In this document: positions 58,230 through 64,000 of the stretch, piece by piece
Numbering within the stretch: position 1 is the first letter of the stretch
Layout: every line of letters starts with the position of its first letter
NCBI GenBank assembly: GCA_035610365.1
Contig: CM069433.1
Coordinates: 134,804,637-134,868,636, forward strand
From: Aquatica leii
Taxonomy: Eukaryota > Arthropoda > Insecta > Coleoptera > Lampyridae
Length of the DNA stretch: 64,000 nt
Direction of reading: 5' to 3'
The notes under the pieces: generated by a model
Told to the model about the DNA's origin: nothing
Databases searched by the model: none
Seen by the model: the letters and a program-made list of their open reading frames with translations, nothing else
Position numbers and translations under genes: made by a program

Positions 58230-60010
58230 ATTCTATGATTAGCCTTAGAGACATTGATCTTTGCTTTTTTCACACAGACACTAGTTCAATGGGTAATTTG
58301 GAAACAATAAGTCTTCTGCTGGGTAACGTGTGGGTACCTCCACTAAACTATAATGTTTCTGTTACAAACAAGCGAAAACACTCGTGGTTAGTACGCTGCC
58401 CTGGCTGCTGTATTTGGTAAAAAAGATGGGGCATTTTTGAAATATTGTTGTCTCTTTACAAAAACAGGTGCCGGTCTAAATTCGCAAGAATTAGGAGCTT
58501 TGGTTAAAAAGCCATTTTGTCACTGGAACCATGTAGTAGAAGTCTTGCTGTGTTGCTGATAGTTTTCTGAAAGTATCAAAAAATGTTAGTTTATTTATAG
58601 AAAACTAGTTAGGTACTATACATATGTGCACGGTATGTGGATTTGGAAAAATGTGTATTTATTTATGTGACTTTCTTTAGTTTGTTCCTGCAGTTACTGT
58701 TAGTGGCGAATGTTTTGTTCAACTTATTCTAAAAAGGATTCAATCACTTGGCATTGAAACGTTAAACTTACGTGGACAGAGCTATGATGGGGCAGCTGTC
58801 ATGACTGGAAAAATAAATGGCGTACAATCTTATATTAAAAAAATCATTTTTTAGCCCAATATGTACATTGTTCTGCGCACAGCTTGTATTTGGTGGTATC
58901 AAAGTTTTGCAAAATTTAATCAATTTGAAACTGTATTTAGATTGTGGGTAAAGCACACGATCTCTGAAACGAACGGCAGTTTTAAATAAAAATATTGACA
59001 CTCTTATAGAACAGCAGCATACCAGAACGTTAAAAAGAAACTGAGCTACTAGATGGATTAAGAGATTCCATTTCATTAACGACTTTATTGATTTACTCGA
59101 GTCAGTTTTTGCATCTTTGGATGTAATCCCGGAATGGACTTATTTAAAGACTTCCAGCAATGTTTTTTTTACGCTCTGCAATACTCCAAGGCGATTTTCT
59201 GGTATCTTTGTTTGTTACAGAAAAAATATTCAGGTACGATTTATCTTTACGTAAAAATTTTCAAAAGAAACATATAGATTTGAAAAAAGCATTGTTTTTG
59301 ACTGATACGACGTTAAAAGAAATTAAAAGTCTTCGAGATGATTCTAACAAGTTTTCAAAAAGATATATGCAGATATTTTAAAAATTGCTGATAAACTCAT
59401 TGTTTCACTCATTATTCCAAGACTTGCAAGGTAGCAAACACATATAGAGCTAATCTTCAATTAACGTCGAGTTGCCCTGAGGATTACTTTAAGATAACCA
59501 TATTTTATCCATTTTTAGATACATTTATTGTGCAAATAAAAAACGTTTTCTTAACCATCTTCAATTGTTAATTGGATTTAAGTCGCTATTTTCAAAATCT
59601 TTTAATGAGCAAAATCTTGTGGATTTCAAAAACCTGCTCAACATTTATGAAACCGATCTTAGAACTTGTAAAGATAATGCAAAATCAGTATTTTATAATA
59701 TGGCTTTTGGAGATGGATGACATAGATAAGTCTAAAAACGCAATGGCTGCTCTCTACACTTTCAATTAAAAGATTTTCCCGAATATTTTTTAACTATTAA
59801 AAATGTTCGATTGAGCTGCCAGTGTCAACATCAACCACAGAGATATCGTTTTCTTACTTAAAGAGAATAATCTTAGAAACACAAAATCTGAAGCAATATA
59901 TCTCTATATATAGTGGTGAGTTATGAACTAGTTTGGTTAAGTTAATTAAATTTTGTTTAAACGGACGACTTAATGAATTCATGCAAATATGGACACATCT
60001 TCGGATGAAT
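58230..60010 (+). pseudogene. hAT-superfamily transposase relic (P52rIPK/ZMYM1-like)
   Basis: A second, independent hAT transposase relic. In order: WVPPLNYN and TNKRKHSWL (about 58330-58395), the TTF-type N-terminal zone; LNSQELGAL-like and VKKPF (about 58480); LILKRIQSLGIETLNLRGQ with SYDGAAVMTGKINGVQ (about 58725-58830), the diagnostic RGQ-YDGA block; IVLRTACIWWYQ where the HC-x-AH-x-LNL motif has decayed; SCPEDYFKITIFYPFLDTFI (about 59470-59530); a helical open frame 59572-59769; and LPVSTSTTEISFSYLKRI (about 59812), the start of the C-terminal dimerisation region. Numerous stops. It differs from the relic at 13-15 kb in the RGQ block, so it represents another family. Confidence 0.85.
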
Positions 60011-60173
60011 TGGCAAACCTCGAAGATTAGAATTTATTATTTAGAGATTTGTTCTTTTACACTAATATGTTTTGTTTGAGTGTTGCTCGTACCAATAAGC
60101 TGTTGTCTCTTTTGATATCATTTTATCTCTCGCGAGTAGCGAAATCACAGAGGTCTTACAGCACCTGCCCAAA

Positions 60174-60431
60174 GGGGTCGTTCATTAATCCCGTAATGTT
60201 TGTTTAGTAATTTATGTATTATTATGTATGGATTTTTTTAAAGTATATTAAAAATGTTACAAATATCTTTAAATACAGTCTAATTTAATTCTGGAAAATT
60301 AAACATCATGATAAAACGAAAAAATAAATATACATGATATCTCACTACACCCCCTCCCCCTTGTGATATTTCGTGATTTTTTCCGAACCCCCTTCCTCCT
60401 TTAGAGTCTCACGTGATTAATGGACGATCCC
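60174..60431. mobile_element. Short TIR element, GGGGTCGTTCATTAATC ends
   Basis: GGGGTCGTTCATTAATC at the left and ATTAATGGACGATCCC at the right form TIRs of ~16-25 bp around a 258-bp element, with AAA on both sides as a possible 3-bp duplication. C-rich strings (CACCCCCTCCCCC) lie next to the right TIR. Widespread in insects from memory; superfamily not decided. Confidence 0.65.
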
Positions 60432-62097
60432 AAAGTCTAATTGTAAATACGCCAGCGATCTTATGACTCTAATATTCAGTGAATTTAAAGTGAAACAAAT
60501 CTTTCGGAGCCATCTCTTTCGACAAATGTATTAGGCGCGAAAACAACACCGGGAACAAGAAAGACATGATCAAATAAGTAACACAACAAAGATATGATGC
60601 AATTACAACTGGGTGAAATTTTATACTAGAATTAAATTAAAATAATAAGCATAACTGCTGTTACACTTTAGGTTTAATTTTTTTTTACCATAAAAATAAA
60701 GAAAATATAGTAAATGGATATTTTGCGTAATACAATACATAAAAACAGTTTTACAAATAAATTACAATAAAATGAAAACAATGTAAAAAAACAAATTTTT
60801 TGTTTTTATTTGTTTCAATTATTTCTATATTTCAGATACAGATACAGAAAAAAACAAATTTAGTTCGAGTGTAAAATTTGTGAATAGGTAATAGAATTTT
60901 AAGCAAATTATCCTTGCTGTCGCATCGCTTCACTCACAGTTTCTGCTCAAAAAAAGACATCTAAATATTCCCGCGTTCAAAACATCTGACTTCAATAGGA
61001 ACGGAGTCGTAAGATTCGCGCTCAAAACTGCATCTACGTGTGCCGTTTCGTAATAAAAGCAACTACTGGCTTTTTTTGTACGGATAAGAAACAAAGTTCT
61101 TATAAATCTTTTTCTGAGCATTACAAACCCGATTTAGATACAAGCTAAAGAATTTTAAAAATAAAATTTATTAGACTATATGTGAGTTGCAAAAAACGTT
61201 TTCGTGCTTAAACAAAATTAAAACCTATCATAAAATAAAACTACTAATGATCAGGCGCGTAAGAACCGCGAGGCTATGGGGGCCATTAGTCCTCACAAAA
61301 AATGATATAAAATGTTGAATTTTATATTCGCAACAAAAATTTTATTTGTTAGTGTTTGGTTTTGCTTGTAAACTTAAAATACAAGTTTATTTTTAATCGA
61401 TTGTTCTATAGTTTAGTCGCTGCTTCAAAAAACACATTTTGAAATAAAGTAGATCCCAATTTAGTTTTCTTTCTTTACAGGTAACAATGACTGATTCAAA
61501 ATATCTATTTTGCAAAAACTTGCAAGCTAAAACGTGATCATTTAGGTTCTTATTTGTTTTTCCAGTAATACTTCCTGATGCTCTTGGAACGCGCTTTGAT
61601 TCGCCACGCTTCTTTTCAAAAAAAAAAAAATTGCTACGGGTGCTTTTTTGCCCTCATTAAAATTAAAGGGGTAGGTTTGACGCCACTCATATTAATGTTG
61701 TCGCTGGCTTGGTCAAGATATTAATTTACGTTGGAAATTATTACTGAAAAACCACAATGACATGTTTACGTCTTACAGAATGCGAGATTCGATTTTTTTG
61801 TCAACGTATGGTATAGTTTTTGAACGACTATTTAGTATTTCTTCTCGATAACTAAAAGCCCTTATCGTATTTTTTATTTTATCAATGTGTGAAAAACAGG
61901 TTTAAAATTTACAAGATGACATACCACCCATGACATTAAAAAGTTTGCGATACATATGTTCATCCAAGAGGTCTGTAAACTTTCTCACGTCAGAATTATA
62001 ATAAAGTACAGTTCCTTTATTAGAATCACGAATAATGTTATCAATCGAGTAATGTTATCACTTTTTTTTATTAAAAAACTGGTGTGGTCAACACAAC
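60432..62097. other. Region without recognised gene
   Basis: AT-rich. The 63-codon minus frame at 60930-61121 is unrecognised. Near 61250 GGCGCGTAAGAACCGCGAGG and TATGGGGGCCA may be a decayed transposon end. At 62006-62070 a fragment of the CAxTGCACG TIR family is visible (TTAGAATCACGAATAATG, then GTAATGTTATC). Confidence 0.45.
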
Positions 62098-62680
62098 GAC
62101 TTTCCTATAAGGAATGATTAAGGAATGTCTACATATTTTTTTATTTTTCATTAAGATTATATCGACTAACCCTCATATTTGTGCGCCTCGATATTACTTA
62201 CCCCTTTAGTAAATCAGTAAAAAAAAATCGTCGCAGGCAGGATTCGAAACTGTATTATATTTGTGAATTCATTTTAAATTATAAATTAAATATCTGAAAT
62301 TTTTTTATTTGAATAAATTGTTAGGAAGAATTATCTCTATAAAAAACTGTAAAAATAGTTGGAATGATTTACATACGTACACAATTATATAAGAAAAACT
62401 GTTAAAAATGGCGGATACACCCACTTCCGGTTTCTTCATCAGACCCATCTTTTGATAGAACCGAGAGAATATAAAAAGCTAACTCCATACCAAATTTCGA
62501 ATTACTAGGATTTTTGGCTCGAGAGTTATCGTGCGTACATCGTTACTCATAGACACACAGACAGACACAAACACCCAAAATTTTTTGTCAATAATACATT
62601 TTTCTGATTCAGGAGACCTTAAAACGTAAAATTATGCAATCAAAATGTTTTGAAAAAAAATTGCGATTGCGATAGTTGAG
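62098..62680 (-). repeat. Dispersed repeat family A, reverse copy
   Basis: Inverse orientation relative to 21747-22487. Landmarks in reverse order: GACTTTCCTATAAGGAA, TCGTCGCAGGCAGGATTCGA (about 62229, B-box-like), GGAAGAATTATCT, GAAAAACTGTTAAAAATGGC (about 62393), GAGAGTTATCGTG, and TTACGTTTT-type sequence near 62623. It preserves a middle section (CACTTCCGGTTTCTTCATCA) missing from the 21747 copy. Confidence 0.75.
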
Positions 62681-62690
62681 ACCGGGTATG

Positions 62691-63632
62691 GTTGTCACTA
62701 GTGATGGTGAATTTCGTTACTTTTGAGTAATCGTTACTATTCGTTACTTATACTTTTTGTATTCGTTACTTTAATTCGTTACTTTGATTACTTTGATTAC
62801 TTTGGATACTATGACTACTTTGACAACTGTATGTTTTTGTGGTAATAAATATGGCGTACCTGAATATATCTGCTTGAATCGTTTCATGATAGGGATTTGA
62901 TTACCTTAGACGTATGTGCATAAATGACTAGAACGTGTTGTAAAATTTCACTTCATGTAAACATTTTTGACAGTAGCTGATACCGGAGAAACTTATCATT
63001 TTAAATACAAAACAGAACATATGTACTTTGGATTGTTAGTATTTCTTATTAACGTTTTTAGTATTAATTTTAAGAAATGGAAATACGCACAATATATAAT
63101 GTAAAAGCTTAAAAAAATATTCCAAAGCATAAAATTATAAATTTTCGATAACAATCAATTTTGTTTTTTGCTAAATTTTGAAAAAGATGTTATCCAGAAA
63201 ATAACAAAATTAACATTTGTATATGTATGAATACGAATAAGTACACTTATACCTCAAAACGTTGATAATTTTGGTTTCTACAACTGCACAATTTAAGGAA
63301 TTTAATTTAAGAAATCTACAAAAGAACAGAGATCACTATTGTCCGTATAATAATGTGTTTAAAAAGTTAAGGTTCTGCGTCGTTTATGCGCTCTGTATTC
63401 AATATTGTCCCTACAAAATTACAATTCATAAAACGAGTAATGATGTACTATGTGTACTGAGTACAAACTGGTACTGGAACCGATTTTGCAGATGTGAATA
63501 CTGTAATCGAATGGTACGAATGTAACTATGTAACGAATACTTTGCCTTTCGAGTAATCGTTACTTCGGATCCTAGCGAGTAACGAGTACTCAAGTAACGA
63601 ATAGTTACTTATTCTCCATCACTAGTTGTCAC
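62691..63632. mobile_element. hAT-type non-autonomous element with perfect 8-bp duplication
   Basis: Element 62699-63624 (926 bp) with ends TAGTGATGGTGAAT and, inverted, ATTCTCCATCACTA, flanked by GTTGTCAC on both sides (62691-62698 and 63625-63632). Short TAG...CTA TIRs and an 8-bp duplication are the hAT signature. Both subterminal regions are arrays of CGTTACT/AGTAACG motifs (about 62710-62790 and 63510-63610). The 87-codon frame at 63262-63525 lies inside and is not a transposase. Confidence 0.88.
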
Positions 63633-63893
63633 ACTTTTTAGTTTTTAATTTTTCATATTTTATTGGAAAAAGATATCAAAAGTTTCTTGGTGCTGTGTCG
63701 TAGGTCCACTACTTGGGTACATAAATAGATGTTTGATTACTCTAAAGAAAGTAGAAACACGTTTAATATAATTCAACAAAATTATGGATAATTAAGACAA
63801 CCTGCCCCGTCACCGGGTTGGTTGTCACAGGTACTGTAATGCACCAAACAAAAAAAAGTAGGTATAGAATAGGTTACAACTTTATTGTATAAT
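63633..63893. other. 3' flank of the edge gene, with hairpin
   Basis: GACAACC at 63798 and GGTTGTC at 63822 can pair around a GC-rich loop. ACCGGGTTGGTTGTCAC (about 63808) resembles ACCGGGTATGGTTGTCAC just left of the hAT-type element (about 62681), so an older repeat may span this area. Otherwise nothing. Confidence 0.4.
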
Positions 63894-64000
63894 CTAATCA
63901 GATAAACCATCACTGTCACAATTCTGACAAATATATGTATCACACCTAGGACTGCAAGCTTCGTGTGTCCAGTTCTTACAATGTTCACACTGCACCCACT
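63894..64000 (-). CDS. C-terminal PHD-like zinc-finger exon, cut by the window edge
   Basis: The minus frame enters from beyond 64000 and ends TAG at 63894-63896. Residues read WVQCEHCKNWTHEACSPRC, DTYICQNC, DSDGLSD. C-x2-C, W-x-H-x2-C and a final C-x2-C with the aromatic before them are the second half of a PHD finger (C4HC3), which binds zinc and usually histone tails. AATAAA follows the stop by about 10 bp (complement of 63881-63886), so this is a real 3' end. PHD fingers of this WxQC..C..W.H type occur at the C-terminus of some insect transposase-derived proteins as well as in host chromatin proteins; with only 35 residues I cannot choose. The frame is clean, unlike the relics elsewhere. 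Confidence 0.6.
   Translation of the reverse strand, partial: WVQCEHCKNWTHEACSPRCDTYICQNCDSDGLSD

Noticed and set aside
63262-63525. An 87-codon frame
   Set aside because: It lies entirely within the non-autonomous hAT-type element and has no transposase motif.
1-64000. CRISPR arrays, operons, ribosome binding sites
   Set aside because: The sequence is eukaryotic in character; the repeats found are transposon ends and tandem arrays, not regularly spaced CRISPR units.

Overview
The window reads as nuclear DNA from an insect (arthropod): it is very AT-rich, has almost no long open frames, and is packed with decayed transposable elements of types common in insects. I see no complete host gene. 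The only candidate for a functional exon is a short zinc-finger segment at the right edge (63894-64000, minus). The order cannot be fixed from this sequence.

Layout. 1-8 kb: dispersed-repeat copies, an exon-like relic of a DNA-transposon protein, a truncated Ty3/gypsy LTR retrotransposon on the minus strand (2745-5936) and a pogo/Tigger transposase relic. 8-13 kb: two solo LTRs and two LTR fragments of the same retrotransposon family; the U3 of one solo LTR holds a perfect heat-shock-element trimer. 13-20 kb: a hAT transposase relic, three TIR elements and a mariner-type relic. 21-27 kb: dispersed repeats and TIR or fold-back elements.

27.5-41.4 kb is the striking part. A 13.9-kb element consists almost wholly of two arms of about 6.75 kb in inverted orientation, about 98-99% identical where compared, around a 404-bp single-copy loop. 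It starts AGTAG, ends CTACT, is flanked by a perfect 6-bp duplication (CACGTA), and interrupts a Penelope-like retroelement whose reading frame runs straight through once the element and one duplicate are taken out. AGT ends and a 6-bp duplication are the Polinton/Maverick signature, but a nearly full-length palindrome is not usual for that group. The arms hold CpG-bearing subterminal repeats, several unrecognised decayed frames and internally repeated modules.

41.4-64 kb: the other half of the Penelope-like element, a weak diverged relative of the palindrome's modules, a mariner N-terminal relic, a LINE tail, a MULE-like fragment, a nearly full-length 2.53-kb TIR transposon (CACTG ends, TAA duplication) with one degraded gene, more TIR elements, a second hAT relic, a hAT-type non-autonomous element with a perfect 8-bp duplication, and the edge exon.

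There is no operon-like cooperation here. The genes seen are transposition proteins (reverse transcriptases, DDE and hAT transposases, a GIY-YIG endonuclease), nearly all inactivated by stops, frameshifts and deletions. Apparent start methionines of short frames here are often GTG or TTG codons, so starts are unreliable.
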